DNA of 64,000 nt, from contig NZ_JACSQV010000001.1 in NCBI RefSeq assembly GCF_014836445.1, positions 354,139 to 418,138 on the forward strand, in the 5' to 3' direction. Below, in pieces: positions 39,910 to 50,454 of the stretch. The number at the start of each line of letters is the position of its first letter. Within the stretch, counting starts at the first letter, position 1. Under the pieces are notes generated by a model. The model worked only from the letters and a program-made list of their open reading frames with translations. It did no database searches and had not been told where the DNA came from. Position numbers and translations under genes: made by a program. The stretch comes from Cellulomonas avistercoris. GTDB lineage: Bacteria; Actinomycetota; Actinomycetes; Actinomycetales; Cellulomonadaceae.

Positions 39910-40784
39910 GAGGCGCCCTGCGCGGGGCTGCCCGTGGCCAGGATGTCGATCACGAAGACCACCGTCTTTCCGGCCAGCTCCTCGCCGTCGGTGACGCCGA
40001 GGGGGTACGAGGGGGGGACGACGAGCATCACGCGGCTGCCGGCGGGCTGGTCGACCAGCCCCTCGGCCCAGGACGGCACGTCGGAGAGGAGGAAGGACAC
40101 GGGCAGCCCGCGCTGCCACGTCGAGTCGAACAGAGCGCCGTCGTCCCAGGAGAACCCGGCGTACTGCACCGTGATGACGTCGCCCTCGGCGACCTGCGGG
40201 CCGGTGCCGCGCACCAGGGGCTCCACCACGAGGCGGTCCGGCGGCGGCGCGCCCGTGGGTGTCAGGGTCAGCGAGCCGTCGTTGCCCTCGGTCACCACGG
40301 GCAGGGTCGGGTCCGGGGTGATCGGCTGCCCCACCGCACGCGTCGGGAGCACGTCGAGCACCGTGACGGTCGGGTAGTCGGCCCCGGAGCCGCCCGGCGC
40401 GACCTGCAGCAGACGTGCGCCGACCTGCTGACCGCGCAGCGTCTCGTACAGGTCCGTCCCGAGGTCCTCGACCGTGAGCATCCGCGGCGTGGGGCTCGTG
40501 GAGTAGCTCTCCTTGACCAGGCTCGCGTCCCGCGCGTTCTCCAGCCAGAAGTCGATGAGCACCGGGGCACCGTCGACGAGCTCGGCGCCCGTGCCCGGCC
40601 AGATCGTCTCCCGGTACGTCTCGTCGACGGTCAGCGGCGTCAGGTACGTCACGGTCGGGGCCTCCCCCGCACCGCCGGTCACCGTGACCTCCGGCTCGAC
40701 GGTCGTCGTCGCGGTGCACGCGGCGAGCACCAGCCCGACGAGAACCGCCACCGCCACCCGGCGAGCACCCGTCACCCACCGCAC
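39906..40784 (-). CDS. FKBP-type peptidyl-prolyl isomerase lipoprotein with two FKBP-like domains
   Basis: This 292-residue protein has a lipoprotein signal ([14 protein letters not shown]). The C-terminal FKBP domain is well formed: [23 protein letters not shown], then [23 protein letters not shown]. The first half carries a similar but degenerate FKBP-like unit ([35 protein letters not shown]). It should fold proteins outside the membrane. The GTG at 40784 follows GGGAGG by 7 bases. FKBP genes near pafA are common in actinobacteria. Confidence 0.92.
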   Translation of the reverse strand: MRWVTGARRVAVAVLVGLVLAACTATTTVEPEVTVTGGAGEAPTVTYLTPLTVDETYRETIWPGTGAELVDGAPVLIDFWLENARDASLVKESYSTSPTPRMLTVEDLGTDLYETLRGQQVGARLLQVAPGGSGADYPTVTVLDVLPTRAVGQPITPDPTLPVVTEGNDGSLTLTPTGAPPPDRLVVEPLVRGTGPQVAEGDVITVQYAGFSWDDGALFDSTWQRGLPVSFLLSDVPSWAEGLVDQPAGSRVMLVVPPSYPLGVTDGEELAGKTVVFVIDILATGSPAQGAS

Positions 40785-40932
40785 GTCCGTGCCTCCCGCG
40801 AGATCGGTCCTCCATGACGTCGCCACCGGGCCGGAAGGACCGGACCGCGCGCGACGGGGCCTCACTGTACGGCCCCGTCGGCTCACCGTGCCGCGACGTC
40901 CGACCCACGTGCCGGGTACGGCCGCGCCGCGG

Positions 40933-42294
40933 TCACATCGACTCGATGAGCCTGTCGACCCGCTCGTCGACGCTGCGGAACGGGTCCTTGCACAGCACCG
41001 TGCGCTGCGCCTGGTCGTTCAGCTTCAGGTGCACCCAGTCCACGGTGTAGTCGCGGCGTGCGTCCTGCGCCGCGCGGACGAAGTCCCCGCGCAGCTTCGC
41101 CCGGGTCGTCTGCGGCGGGACGGCCGTCGCCTCGAAGACGTCGAGGTCGGTGGTGACGCGCTCCACCAGCCCGCGCGCCGCCAGCAGGTTGTACAGGCCC
41201 TCGGTGCGGGAGATGTCGTGGTACGCGAGGTCGAGCCGCTGCACGCGGACGTCGGACAGCTCGAGGTCGTGCTTGGCCCGGTAGCGCTCGATCATCTGGT
41301 ACTTGATGACCCAGTCCAGCTCGCGCTCGACGAGCGTCAGGTCGCCCGTGCGCAGGGCCCGCAGCCCGCGCTCCCACAGGTCGAGCAGGTGCTTGGTCTC
41401 CGGCGATGGCCCGACCTCGGCGGTGACGAAGTCGCTGACCCGCGACAGGTACTCCTCCTGCAGGTCGATCGCCGTCACCGTCCGACCCGACGCGAGGGTG
41501 ACCGGCTGCTTGCCCGTCATGTCGTGGCTGATCTCGCGGATGGCCCGGATCGGGTTCTCCAGCGTCATGTCGCGCATCGTCACGCCCGCCTCGATGAGGC
41601 GCAGCAGCAGGTCGGTGGACCCGACCTTGAGCATCGTCGTCGTCTCCGACATGGACGAGTCGCCCACGATCACGTGCAGACGGCGGTAGTGCTCGGCGTC
41701 CGCGTGCGGCTCGTCGCGCGTGTTGATGATGGGCCGGGAGCGGGTCGTCGCGCTCGAGACGGCCTCCCAGATGTGGTCGGCGCGCTGCGACAGGCAGTAG
41801 ACCGCTCCCCGCGGCGTGGCCAGGACCTTGCCGGCACCCGTGAGGATCTGGCGGGTGATGAGGAACGGCACGAGCACGTCGGACAGGCGCGCGAAGTCCC
41901 CCTGGCGGCGCACGAGGTAGTTCTCGTGGCAGCCGTAGGAGTTGCCCGCCGAGTCGGTGTTGTTCTTGAACAGGTGGATGCGCCCGGGCAGACCCTCGTG
42001 CTCGAGCCGCTGCTGCGCGTCCGCCACGAGACCCTCGAGGATGCGCTCACCGGCACGGTCGTGCGTGACCAGCTGGCGCCAGTCGTCGCACTCGGCGGTC
42101 GCGTACTCGGGGTGCGAGCCGACGTCGAGGTACAGCCGCGAGCCGTTGCGCAGGAAGACGTTGGACGAGCGGCCCCACGCCACCACCTTGCGGAACAGGT
42201 AGCGCGCGACCTCGTCCGCGGACAGGCCGCGGCCGTCCTGCGCCGCGCACGTGACCCCGTACTCGGTCTCCAGACCGAAGATGCGCCTGTCCAT
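40933..42294 (-). CDS. pafA: Pup--protein ligase
   Basis: This 453-residue carboxylate-amine ligase attaches Pup through its C-terminal Glu to substrate lysines. The N-terminus [14 protein letters not shown] holds the ATP/Mg residues Glu9 and Glu11. Catalytic Asp57 lies in [15 protein letters not shown]. Other conserved blocks are [30 protein letters not shown] and [17 protein letters not shown]. It is the last gene of the Pup-proteasome run on the minus strand, downstream of prcA. Confidence 0.97.
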   Translation of the reverse strand: MDRRIFGLETEYGVTCAAQDGRGLSADEVARYLFRKVVAWGRSSNVFLRNGSRLYLDVGSHPEYATAECDDWRQLVTHDRAGERILEGLVADAQQRLEHEGLPGRIHLFKNNTDSAGNSYGCHENYLVRRQGDFARLSDVLVPFLITRQILTGAGKVLATPRGAVYCLSQRADHIWEAVSSATTRSRPIINTRDEPHADAEHYRRLHVIVGDSSMSETTTMLKVGSTDLLLRLIEAGVTMRDMTLENPIRAIREISHDMTGKQPVTLASGRTVTAIDLQEEYLSRVSDFVTAEVGPSPETKHLLDLWERGLRALRTGDLTLVERELDWVIKYQMIERYRAKHDLELSDVRVQRLDLAYHDISRTEGLYNLLAARGLVERVTTDLDVFEATAVPPQTTRAKLRGDFVRAAQDARRDYTVDWVHLKLNDQAQRTVLCKDPFRSVDERVDRLIESM

Positions 42295-42332
42295 GCGTCA
42301 CTCCCCGTCGCTCGTCCGCCGGCGCCGTCCCG

Positions 42333-43067
42333 TCAGGGTGCCGGCGGCCCGTCCCCGCCCGCCGGGGCCTGCGCCCCGCCGAGCACGTCCTCCAGCAGTG
42401 CGCCCGTCAGCCGCCGGAAGGCGCGCCGCGGCCGGGTGCGGTCCAGGACCGCCACCTCGAGCTGCGCCGCACCGAGCACCCGTGGCTCACCGTCATCGGC
42501 GGCGGAGCCCAGCACCTGCACCGCGAGCCCCAGCGCCTCCGCGAGCGTCATGCCGGGGCGCCACCCGCCACCCAGCAGACCGGCCAGACGCTCGGCCTGG
42601 CCGCCCATGACGACCCACCCGTGCTCGTCCGCCACGGAGCCGTCGTACGACAGCCGGTAGATCTGGTCACCCGCGGGCTGGCGGCCGACCTCGACGACGA
42701 CCAGCTCGACCTCGAGGGGCTTGGACTCCGTGGTGAACACGGTGCCGAGCGTCTGCGCGTACGCGTTGGCGAGGCCACGCGCCGTCACGTCGACACGGTC
42801 GTAGGAGTACCCGCGCAGGTCCGCGTACCGCACGCCCGCGACCCGCAGGTTCTCGAACTCGTTGTACTTGCCGACCGCGGCGAACGCGATGCGGTCGTAG
42901 ATCTCGGAGATCTTGTGCAGCGCCCGCGACGGGTTCTCGGTCGCGAACGCGATGCCGTCGTCGTACTGCAGCACCACGACGGAGCGCCCGCGCGAGATGC
43001 CCTTGCGCGCGTAGTCCGCCCGGTCCTTCATGAGCTGCTCGGGCGAGACGTAGAACGGCATGCTCAT
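42333..43067 (-). CDS. prcA: Proteasome subunit alpha
   Basis: This 244-residue alpha-type subunit forms the outer rings of the 20S core and the gate. The start [21 protein letters not shown] is the alpha-subunit gating helix, and [19 protein letters not shown] opens the core fold. No catalytic Thr is expected. The start overlaps the prcB stop by 4 bases. The C-terminus is Pro/Gly-rich and not conserved. Confidence 0.96.
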   Translation of the reverse strand: MSMPFYVSPEQLMKDRADYARKGISRGRSVVVLQYDDGIAFATENPSRALHKISEIYDRIAFAAVGKYNEFENLRVAGVRYADLRGYSYDRVDVTARGLANAYAQTLGTVFTTESKPLEVELVVVEVGRQPAGDQIYRLSYDGSVADEHGWVVMGGQAERLAGLLGGGWRPGMTLAEALGLAVQVLGSAADDGEPRVLGAAQLEVAVLDRTRPRRAFRRLTGALLEDVLGGAQAPAGGDGPPAP

Positions 43068-43894
43068 CGCGCACCCCCCTCGCGTCGTGTGCTGCGCCGG
43101 CCGTTCTCGACGGTCTCGACCGCCGCGGCGAGGTCGTCGTCCGACACCCGCAGGTAGCCCGCCTCCGTCACGGTCGCCACGACGGGCCAGATGCGGCGCG
43201 CGCGGTCGGGGCCGCCGGTCGCGGAGTCGTCGTCGGCGGCGTCGACGAGCGCCTCCACGGCGACCCGTACGGCGGTCGACGCGTCCAGCCCGGGGCGCCA
43301 GCGCTTCTTGAGGGAGCCGCGCGCGAACACGGAGCCGGAGCCCACGGCGTGGTGCTCGTGCTCCTCGTACCGCCCACCCGTCACGTCGTAGGAGAACAGC
43401 CGCCCGACGCCGTGGTCCAGGTCGTACCCGGCGAACAGCGGCACGACCGCGAGGCCCTGCATCGCCATCGCGAGGTTGCCCCGGATCATCGTCGCGAGCC
43501 GGTTCGCCTTGCCGTCGAGCGACAGCAGGCTGCCCTCGATCTTCTCGTAGTGCTCGAGCTCCAGCTGGAAGAGCCGGACCAGCTCGATGGCCAGCCCTGC
43601 GGTGCCGGCGATGCCGACGGCGGAGAACTCGTCGGCCGGGAACACCTTCTCGATGTGCCGGCTCGCGATCATCGAGCCCATCGTGGCGCGCCGGTCGCCC
43701 GCCATGACCACGCCGCCGTCGAACGCGAGCGCGACGATCGTGGTCCCGTGCGGCGCCTGCACGTCGCCCGGCGGCAGGGGGCGTCGGCCGGGCAGCAGGT
43801 CAGGGGCGTACCCCGCGAGGAAGTCGACGAAGGAGGCGGAGCCGGGTGTGGTGAAGGCGTGCGGGAGTCGGCCGGACGAGTCGTGCAGGGTCAT
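43064..43894 (-). CDS. prcB: Proteasome subunit beta
   Basis: This 276-residue beta-type subunit has a 50-residue propeptide that is removed at Gly50-Thr51 ([21 protein letters not shown]), leaving Thr51 as the active-site nucleophile. The expected catalytic partners are present as GDRRAT and a Lys in HIEKVFP. The gene begins 6 bases after the pup stop and overlaps prcA, giving the standard pup-prcB-prcA order. Confidence 0.97.
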   Translation of the reverse strand: MTLHDSSGRLPHAFTTPGSASFVDFLAGYAPDLLPGRRPLPPGDVQAPHGTTIVALAFDGGVVMAGDRRATMGSMIASRHIEKVFPADEFSAVGIAGTAGLAIELVRLFQLELEHYEKIEGSLLSLDGKANRLATMIRGNLAMAMQGLAVVPLFAGYDLDHGVGRLFSYDVTGGRYEEHEHHAVGSGSVFARGSLKKRWRPGLDASTAVRVAVEALVDAADDDSATGGPDRARRIWPVVATVTEAGYLRVSDDDLAAAVETVENGRRSTRREGGAR

Positions 43895-43900
43895 CGGCGC

Positions 43901-44095
43901 TCACTGACCGCCCTTCTGGACGAACCCGCGCACGAACTGCTCGGCGTTCTGCTCGAGGACGTCGTCGATCTCCTCGAGCAGCGCGTCGACCTCCGCGTCG
44001 CGGGTCTGCGCGTTCGCCGCCGCGGGCGGCGGCGTGACCGGCTCGTCCGCCGGCTCGTCGTCCTGACGGTGCCTGACGTGATCCTGACCAGCCAT
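43901..44095 (-). CDS. pup: Prokaryotic ubiquitin-like protein Pup
   Basis: This 64-residue disordered tag protein ends FVRGFVQKGGQ. The terminal Gln must be deamidated to Glu by Dop before ligation. The ARC-binding helical region VDALLEEIDDVLEQNAEQFV is present. The ATG at 44095 is preceded by GGAGGT with good spacing, so the longer frame to 44143 is rejected. Confidence 0.97.
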   Translation of the reverse strand: MAGQDHVRHRQDDEPADEPVTPPPAAANAQTRDAEVDALLEEIDDVLEQNAEQFVRGFVQKGGQ

Positions 44096-44194
44096 GGTGA
44101 CCTCCGTCCTGGGGGTCACGTCCCACGTACCCCGCGTGCCCACCCTAGGCCCAAGTCCGCCCGGCCGGGGGTGCGGGGACGAGCGTGGCGTCCG

Positions 44195-45802
44195 TCAGCC
44201 GCCGAGCGCCGCCAGGAGCGTCCGCGCGTCCGGGCTGCGGTCGAGGAGCTCGCCGACGTGCGCGCGCGTACCTCGCAGCGGGTCGCGCATCGGCACGCGC
44301 TGCAGCGTCTGGGCCCCGGGCACGTCGAACACCACGGAGTCCCAGCTCGCGGCGGAGATCTGGCCGCCGTAGCGCGCGACCGCCTCGCCGCGGAAGTACG
44401 CGCGCGTGTCCTGAGGCGGGTGAATGACGGCGTCCTCGACCTGCTCGGGGGTCACCAGCAGCTCGACGGCACCTGCCGCGACGAGCCGGTGGTAGAGACC
44501 CCGCTCGGGGCGGACGTCGGACCACTGCAGGTCGACGGCGGCCAGGCGCGGGTGGTCCCACGCGAGCTGGTCGCGCCGGCGCATGCCGTCGAGCAGCCGC
44601 AGCTTGGCGAGCCACTCGACCTCCCGGGCGCACGACGCCGGGTCCTCGCCCAGGCGGTGCAGCAGGGACTCCCAGCGGTCGAGCACGTCGCGCGTCTGCT
44701 CGTCCGGCGGCCCACCGACGGCGTCGAGCGCGCTGCGCACCGCCGCCAGGTACTCGGCCTGCACCTCCAGGGCCGTCAGCCGCCGACCGTCGGCCAGCTC
44801 GAGGCGCTCGGTGAGGGACAGGTCGTGGCTCACCCGGTGCACGGCCTGCACGGGATCCCGCAGCGCGAGGCGGTCGATGCTCCGGGCGATCCCGCGGGCC
44901 GCACCGCCCTCCTGCGCCTGCTCCACGAGCCACAGCACGAGCGACGTCGTCCCGAGCCGCAGGTACGTCGCGACCTCGAGCATCGTGGCGTCGCCGATGA
45001 TCACGTGCAGCCGGCGCCAGCGGGCCGGGTCGGCGTGGGGCTCGTCGCGCGTGTTGACGATCGGGCGGCGCAGCGTCGTCTCCAGGCCCACCTCGGCCTC
45101 GATGTAGTCGGCACGCTGCGAGAGCTGGAAGCCCGGGTGCTCGGCGCGCTGCCCCAGGCCCACGCGGCCGGCACCGGTGAACACCTGGCGTGTCACGAGG
45201 AACGGCGTGAGGCGCGCCGCGAGGTCGCCGAACGGCACCGCGCGGTCGACGAGGTAGTTCTCGTGGGTGCCATAGGTGGCGCCCTTGCCGTCGACGTTGT
45301 TCTTGTAGAGGTTGACGTCCGGCAGGGCCGCGTTGGCGGCGAGCCGCCGCACGGATTCGAGCATGACGAGCTCGCCCGCGCGGTCCCAGCGCACGGCGTC
45401 GAGCGGCGTCGTGACCTCGGGCGACGAGTACTCCGGGTGCGCGTGGTCGACGTAGAGCCGCGCGCCGTTGGTGAGGATGACGTTGGCCGCTCCGGGGTCC
45501 TCGTACTCCTCGACCGCCGAGCGCGGCATCTCCTGCGGCCCGTTGCCCGAGGGCACGGCGACGCTCGGCGAGTCCGTGAGCATCGACGGGTGCGCGGCCG
45601 CACGGTCCAGGTGGAAGCCCCGGGCGTCGTGCAGCGGGTCCTCGTCGTCGTAGTCCCAGCGTGCGCGCACGCGCCCGGCCTCGCGCGCCGCGCCGTGCAC
45701 GGCCACGACGTGGCTCGACAGGAGCATCGGGTTGGCCAGCGGACGCCCCGGCTGCAGGACGCCGTACTCCGTCTCGATCCCCATCACGCGCCGCACGGTC
45801 AC
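44195..45802 (-). CDS. dop: Pup deamidase/depupylase
   Basis: This protein of about 535 residues is homologous to PafA. It deamidates the Pup C-terminus and removes Pup from conjugates. Motifs MGIETEYGV, TNGARLYVDHAHPEYSSPE with the catalytic Asp, LYKNNVDGKGATYGTHENYL and [17 protein letters not shown] are intact. It carries the Dop-loop insertion after RARWDYDDEDPLHDARGF. The start is uncertain: GTGs at 45802 and 45796 fit the family N-terminus equally, and neither has a clear ribosome site. Confidence 0.95.
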   Translation of the reverse strand: MTVRRVMGIETEYGVLQPGRPLANPMLLSSHVVAVHGAAREAGRVRARWDYDDEDPLHDARGFHLDRAAAHPSMLTDSPSVAVPSGNGPQEMPRSAVEEYEDPGAANVILTNGARLYVDHAHPEYSSPEVTTPLDAVRWDRAGELVMLESVRRLAANAALPDVNLYKNNVDGKGATYGTHENYLVDRAVPFGDLAARLTPFLVTRQVFTGAGRVGLGQRAEHPGFQLSQRADYIEAEVGLETTLRRPIVNTRDEPHADPARWRRLHVIIGDATMLEVATYLRLGTTSLVLWLVEQAQEGGAARGIARSIDRLALRDPVQAVHRVSHDLSLTERLELADGRRLTALEVQAEYLAAVRSALDAVGGPPDEQTRDVLDRWESLLHRLGEDPASCAREVEWLAKLRLLDGMRRRDQLAWDHPRLAAVDLQWSDVRPERGLYHRLVAAGAVELLVTPEQVEDAVIHPPQDTRAYFRGEAVARYGGQISAASWDSVVFDVPGAQTLQRVPMRDPLRGTRAHVGELLDRSPDARTLLAALGG

Positions 45803-45892
45803 GGCGCCCACCCTAGGCGCCGTGCTGCCCACCGGCGCCCCGTGCCCAGGGGTCAGGACGTGGGACGCCGGTGCACGCTCACGCGCGGGCCG

Positions 45893-47527
45893 TCACAGGT
45901 ACTGGCCGGTGCTGGTGACGTTCTCGATGGTCCGGGAGGCGTCGACGCCCTTCTTGCCCTGCACGATCGTGCGGATGAACACGATGCGCTCGCCCTTCTT
46001 GCCCGAGATCCGCGCCCAGTCGTCGGGGTTCGTCGTGTTGGGCAGGTCCTCGTTCTCCTTGAACTCGTCGACGCAGGCCGCGAGCAGGTGGTCGACGCGG
46101 ATGCCCCGCTGACCGGTCGACAGCAGGTCCTTGATCGCCGACTTCTTGGCGCGGTCGACGACGTTCTGGATCATGGCGCCGGAGTTGAAGTCCTTGAAGA
46201 ACAGGATCTCCTTGTCGCCGCTGGCGTACGTCACCTCGAGGAAGCGGTTCTCGTCGGCCTCCGAGTACATGCGCTCGACGACCCGGGCGATCATGGCCTC
46301 GACCGCCGCGCTCGGGGACCCGCCGTGCTCCGCGATGTCGTCGCCGTGGATCGGCAGGTCGGCCGTCAGGTACTTGGCGAAGATCTCGCGCGCGCCCTCG
46401 GCGTCGGGCCGCTCGATCTTGATCTTCACGTCCAGGCGTCCGGGCCGCAGGATCGCGGGGTCGATCATGTCCTCGCGGTTCGACGCCCCGATGACGATGA
46501 CGTTGTCGAGCCGCTCGACGCCGTCGATCTCGGAGAGCAGCTGCGGCACGATCGTCGTCTCGACGTCGCTCGACACACCCGTCCCGCGGGTGCGGAACAG
46601 CGACTCCATCTCGTCGAAGAACACGACGACGGGGTGGCCCTGGGACGCCTTCTCACGGGCCCGCGCGAAGATCAGGCGGATGTGCCGCTCGGTCTCCCCG
46701 ACGTACTTGTTGAGCAGCTCCGGGCCCTTGACGTTGAGGAAGAACGAGCGCGCGTCGGACGCGTCGTCGCCGCGCGCGGCGGCGGCCGTCGCGGCCAGCG
46801 AGTGCGCGACCGCCTTGGCGATGAGCGTCTTGCCGCACCCGGGCGGCCCGTACAGCAGCACGCCCTTGGGCGGCTTGAGCCCGTGCTCGCGGAACAGCTC
46901 GGGGTGCAGGAAGGGCAGCTCCACCGCGTCCCGGATGGCCTCGATCTGCGGTCCGAGGCCACCGATGTCGGTGTAGTCGATGTCCGGGACCTCCTCGAGG
47001 ACCAGCTCCTCGACCTCCGCCCGCGGGATCACCTCGAAGACGAACCCGCTGCGCGGGTCGATCGTCAGGGCGTCGCCGACGCGCACGCGGCCGTCAGCGA
47101 CCTGGCCGGCGAACCGGACGACGCGCTCCTCGTCGCCGCGCCCGACGACGAGCGCACGCCCCTCGCCGAGCATCTCCTTGACCGTGACGATCTCGCCGAC
47201 CTGCTCGTAGCCACCGGCCTCGACGACCGTGAGCGCCTCGTTGAGCATGACCTCCTGGCCGGGGCGCAGGTGCCGGACGTCGAGCGACGGGCTGGCGCCC
47301 ACGTGCATCTTGCGTCCGGCCGAGACGATGTCCACCGAGCCGTCGTCGCGCGCCGCGAGGAACGTCGCGTACGTGCCCGGCGGCTTGGCCAGGTCGTCCA
47401 CCTGGCGCTTGAGCTCGAGGATCTGCTCGCGCGCCGCGACGAGCGCCTCGCTGAGCCGCTCGTTCTTCGCGGCGAGCACCGCGAGCTCACGTTGCAGGTC
47501 TCGTCCAGGGGCAGCGGGTTCGGTCAT
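45893..47527 (-). CDS. arc: Proteasome-associated AAA ATPase ARC/Mpa
   Basis: This 544-residue AAA ATPase unfolds pupylated proteins into the 20S core. An N-terminal coiled coil ([20 protein letters not shown]) captures Pup, and OB domains follow. The ATPase domain has Walker [13 protein letters not shown] and Walker [13 protein letters not shown]. The C-terminus ends GQYL, the docking tail for the alpha ring. The ATG follows GGAGG. It is first of the proteasome run, just downstream of trmI. Confidence 0.97.
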   Translation of the reverse strand: MTEPAAPGRDLQRELAVLAAKNERLSEALVAAREQILELKRQVDDLAKPPGTYATFLAARDDGSVDIVSAGRKMHVGASPSLDVRHLRPGQEVMLNEALTVVEAGGYEQVGEIVTVKEMLGEGRALVVGRGDEERVVRFAGQVADGRVRVGDALTIDPRSGFVFEVIPRAEVEELVLEEVPDIDYTDIGGLGPQIEAIRDAVELPFLHPELFREHGLKPPKGVLLYGPPGCGKTLIAKAVAHSLAATAAAARGDDASDARSFFLNVKGPELLNKYVGETERHIRLIFARAREKASQGHPVVVFFDEMESLFRTRGTGVSSDVETTIVPQLLSEIDGVERLDNVIVIGASNREDMIDPAILRPGRLDVKIKIERPDAEGAREIFAKYLTADLPIHGDDIAEHGGSPSAAVEAMIARVVERMYSEADENRFLEVTYASGDKEILFFKDFNSGAMIQNVVDRAKKSAIKDLLSTGQRGIRVDHLLAACVDEFKENEDLPNTTNPDDWARISGKKGERIVFIRTIVQGKKGVDASRTIENVTSTGQYL

Positions 47528-47726
47528 GGTGGTCGGCCTCCGTTCCGCGTCGCGATGAAGCCGTCCTGCGCTCCACCGTGCACGTCGCTGTGCCTGCTGG
47601 TCCGACGACCCTAACCGCCCGTGTCAACCGGCCGTGCGGGCCGCGCCGCATGTCGTCCGGGCGTCCCCCCCCCTGGGCCCCCCGCCGCCCCGCCGCCCCG
47701 GCGTCCCCGGGGCGGGCGCCGCGCGG

Positions 47727-48776
47727 TCACTCCCCCGTCGCGGGCCCCTGCGGGCCGAGGTCGTCGGGTGCGACGTGCAGCTCGCGGCGGGCACGGCGGA
47801 TCTTCTTGGCCGACGTCTCGCGCTCGCCCATCGCCTCGGGCGACCACAGCTCCGTGTCGGTGGCCGGCGCGCCGTCCTCGGCGACCGGGTAGGAGCCCTT
47901 GGCGGGGCGCCGCTTGCGGTGCGGCGGCTCGACGCCGTCCGCGAGGCGCCGGGTCGTCAGGAGGAAGCCGGTGTGCCCGATCATCCGGTGCTGCGGGCGG
48001 ACGGCCAGCCCCTCGAGGTGCCAGCCGCGGACCATCGACTCCCACGCCTCCGGCTCGGTGTAGCGGCCGTCGCTGCGCACGTCCTCGGCGAGCCGCGAGA
48101 GCTGCGTGGTCGTCGCGACGTAGCAGACCAGCACGCCACCGGGCGCGAGGGCCGTGGCCACGGCGTCGAGGTTCTCCCACGGTGCGAGCATGTCGAGCAC
48201 GACGCGGTCGACGGATCCCGGCTCGGCGGCCGTCGGCAGCACGTCGGCGAGGTCCCCGAGGCGCAGGTCCCACGCGGGGTGCGCACCGCCGAAGAACGAC
48301 TCGACGTTGCCGCGCGCGATCGCGGCGAAGTCCTCACGCCGCTCGACGGACACCAGACGGCCGTGGTCACCGACGGCACGCAGCAGCGACAGCGTCAGAC
48401 CGCCCGAGCCGACCCCGGCCTCCACCACGGTGGCCCCGGGGAACACGTCGCCCATCGTGACGATCTGGCCCGCGTCCTTGGGGTACACCACGGCCGCGCC
48501 GCGCGGCATCGACAGGACGTGGTCCGCCAGCAGGGGCCGCAGCGCCAGGTACTCGATGCCGGTCGTGTTCTGCACCACCACACCCTCGGACGCCCCGATG
48601 AGCTCGCTGTGCCGCAGGTAGCCGCGGTGCGTGTGGAAGCTGCCGTCGGGCTGCAGCGTGATCGTGTGCAGGCGGCCCCGCGGGTCGGTGAGCTGCACCC
48701 GCTCACCGGTGCGGAAGGGTCCACGCCGCTGGGCGGCCCCGGTCGGTGCGGGCACGGCGGCGTCGTGGGTGGTCAC
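47727..48776 (-). CDS. trmI: tRNA (adenine-58-N1)-methyltransferase TrmI
   Basis: This 349-residue SAM methyltransferase modifies A58 in the tRNA T loop. An N-terminal beta domain (GERVQLTDPRGRLHTITL) precedes the Rossmann fold with VVEAGVGSGGLTLSLLRAVG and SVDRVVLDMLAPWENL. The C-terminal segment of about 60 residues is charged and not conserved. The GTG at 48776 fits the family; an upstream extension is not conserved. Its position before arc is typical for actinobacteria. A run of G/C homopolymers (47665-47700) follows its stop. Confidence 0.94.
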   Translation of the reverse strand: MTTHDAAVPAPTGAAQRRGPFRTGERVQLTDPRGRLHTITLQPDGSFHTHRGYLRHSELIGASEGVVVQNTTGIEYLALRPLLADHVLSMPRGAAVVYPKDAGQIVTMGDVFPGATVVEAGVGSGGLTLSLLRAVGDHGRLVSVERREDFAAIARGNVESFFGGAHPAWDLRLGDLADVLPTAAEPGSVDRVVLDMLAPWENLDAVATALAPGGVLVCYVATTTQLSRLAEDVRSDGRYTEPEAWESMVRGWHLEGLAVRPQHRMIGHTGFLLTTRRLADGVEPPHRKRRPAKGSYPVAEDGAPATDTELWSPEAMGERETSAKKIRRARRELHVAPDDLGPQGPATGE

Positions 48777-48982
48777 GGGCGCCGAGTCTAGGTGGTGTGG
48801 TTCATGAGGACCGACCCGCACCGGCCGCCGCGGAGGGCTCCGCCCCTCTCGGTGCGGCGGAGCCGGCGGGTCCTCCTCCACGCCATCGTGCGCTCAGTGC
48901 GGCCGCCGCGTCGTTCGCGCAGCTGTCCACAGATGCGAGACGACCGGCCTGCCGAACCGCTTCGAACCAGTACCTTCCCGAC

Positions 48983-49576
48983 ATGCGCATGCACGGACAG
49001 GTGGCCCTCGTAGCGGTCGTGATCGGGGTGCTGGTCGCCGGGTGCACGACGGACGCCGGACCCGCTGACCCCACCACCGCGGAGCCGAAAGCGACGACGA
49101 CGCCCACCGGGTCGCCCACGCCCACGCCCTCACCTACGCCGGACGTCACCGTGCCCCCGGATCGACCCGAGGCGATGGCGACTCCGAGCGCCGACGGCGC
49201 CGCGGCTGCCGCGAGCTACTTCATCTCGCTGTACCCGTATGCGTACGCCACCGGAGACCTCACGGAATGGAGGTCGATCGCCGACCCGTCGTGTGAGTTC
49301 TGCTCGAAGGTCTCGGAGGAGATCGATGAGCTCCACGGTCGCGGGCACAGCGTGATTGGCCCGCTGCACGTGGCGTCATCGAGTGGCATCGAGCTGGAGG
49401 CGGGGCGCTGGTACTCGGCTGAAGTGATCGTGGAGATCGCGGAGTCGTCGGAGCTCGACCGCGACGGCCAGGTCCTCAGCACCGATGGAGCCGGCGTCTA
49501 CCGCACGACGTACTCGTTGACTTGGGACGACGGGTGGCGGGTCGATGCGGTCGGTCTCGAACCGGCCGAGTCGTGA
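48983..49576 (+). CDS. DUF6318-type lipoprotein
   Basis: This 197-residue predicted lipoprotein has the signal VALVAVVIGVLVAGC. A Thr/Pro-rich linker leads to a domain opening AASYFISLYPYAYATGDLTEW with a close CEFC cysteine pair, the pattern of the DUF6318 family. That family is abundant in Cellulomonas-like genomes, but its function is unknown. The stop overlaps the next start by 4 bases (GTGA), coupling it to the PKD protein. It opens the accessory block. Confidence 0.75.
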   Translation: MRMHGQVALVAVVIGVLVAGCTTDAGPADPTTAEPKATTTPTGSPTPTPSPTPDVTVPPDRPEAMATPSADGAAAAASYFISLYPYAYATGDLTEWRSIADPSCEFCSKVSEEIDELHGRGHSVIGPLHVASSSGIELEAGRWYSAEVIVEIAESSELDRDGQVLSTDGAGVYRTTYSLTWDDGWRVDAVGLEPAES

Positions 49577-50454
49577 GGCTTTCGGTCGCGGTCGCAGTCG
49601 CGGCCGCGGTCATGTCGTTGGCGCTGGTGGCGGCGCCTACGCCAGGCGGCAGTACGCGGTTCGACGGCAAAGCCACGGATCAGAACGTGCGTCTGGGCGC
49701 CGCGCGTGCTGAGGACTTGGCGCGGAGGAACGTCGCGATACATCCAGAGCTCCGGCTGTTCAACTACGAGCGCGCCCCGCAATGCCGCGAGGCGGCCGGC
49801 ATCTGGACCAAAGGCTCCGCGGACGGCACCTGCCCCGAGCTGGCCAACCTCGCCGGGGTGATCCAGCAGTGCGAGACAGGCGACACCATGGTCATGCCGA
49901 TGTGGCGCCAGGCCCGCGCCACACCCGCCGCGGCGTGGGGCCCCTGGCAGCAGATCGACGCCGGCGGCTGCGGGGTCGACCTGCTGCCCGTCCTGACCGA
50001 GGCCGACTTCCGGCTGCTCCCCCTGCCCGCGCCCACCCTGACTCTGCAACCCGACCGCGGGTGGGTCCTGATCAACATCGAGACCATCGTCTCCACCGAC
50101 CCCACCCCCATCACCCTGCGCACCGAGTTGCTCGGCTACGGCATCACCGTCGAGGCCACCCCCACCCGCTGGACCTACGACTTCGGCGACGGCCACACCC
50201 TGACCACCACCTCACCGGGCCACGCCTACCCCCACCACGACGTCTTCCACGAGTACGAGAACCCCGGCACCACCACCATCACCCTGAACGCCGAATGGAC
50301 CGGCCGCTACCAGATCGACGGCTCACCCATCTGGCGCGACATCAACGGCACCGCCAACACCACCACCACCTCCCCACCCTTCACCGTCGAAGAACGCACC
50401 AGCCGCCTCGTGGCCGACCTGTGCACCGACAGACCCAAACCACCCGACTGCTGA
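49573..50454 (+). CDS. Secreted PKD-domain protein of unknown function
   Basis: This 293-residue protein has a signal peptide (LSVAVAVAAAVMSLALVAAP). A Cys-containing middle region (APQCREAAG, GTCPELANLAG, QQCETGDTM) follows, then a PKD-like domain (WTYDFGDGHTLTTTSPGHAY, VFHEYENPGTTTITL). The C-terminus ends KPPDC. PKD domains mediate surface or protein contacts. The GTG start overlaps the stop of the lipoprotein gene, so both are probably secreted from one transcript. No catalytic domain is visible. Confidence 0.7.
   Translation: MRLSVAVAVAAAVMSLALVAAPTPGGSTRFDGKATDQNVRLGAARAEDLARRNVAIHPELRLFNYERAPQCREAAGIWTKGSADGTCPELANLAGVIQQCETGDTMVMPMWRQARATPAAAWGPWQQIDAGGCGVDLLPVLTEADFRLLPLPAPTLTLQPDRGWVLINIETIVSTDPTPITLRTELLGYGITVEATPTRWTYDFGDGHTLTTTSPGHAYPHHDVFHEYENPGTTTITLNAEWTGRYQIDGSPIWRDINGTANTTTTSPPFTVEERTSRLVADLCTDRPKPPDC

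Noticed and set aside
48920..48932. DnaA-box-like CTGTCCACAG sequence as part of an origin
   Set aside because: It is a single copy, and no dnaA, dnaN or box cluster is nearby.
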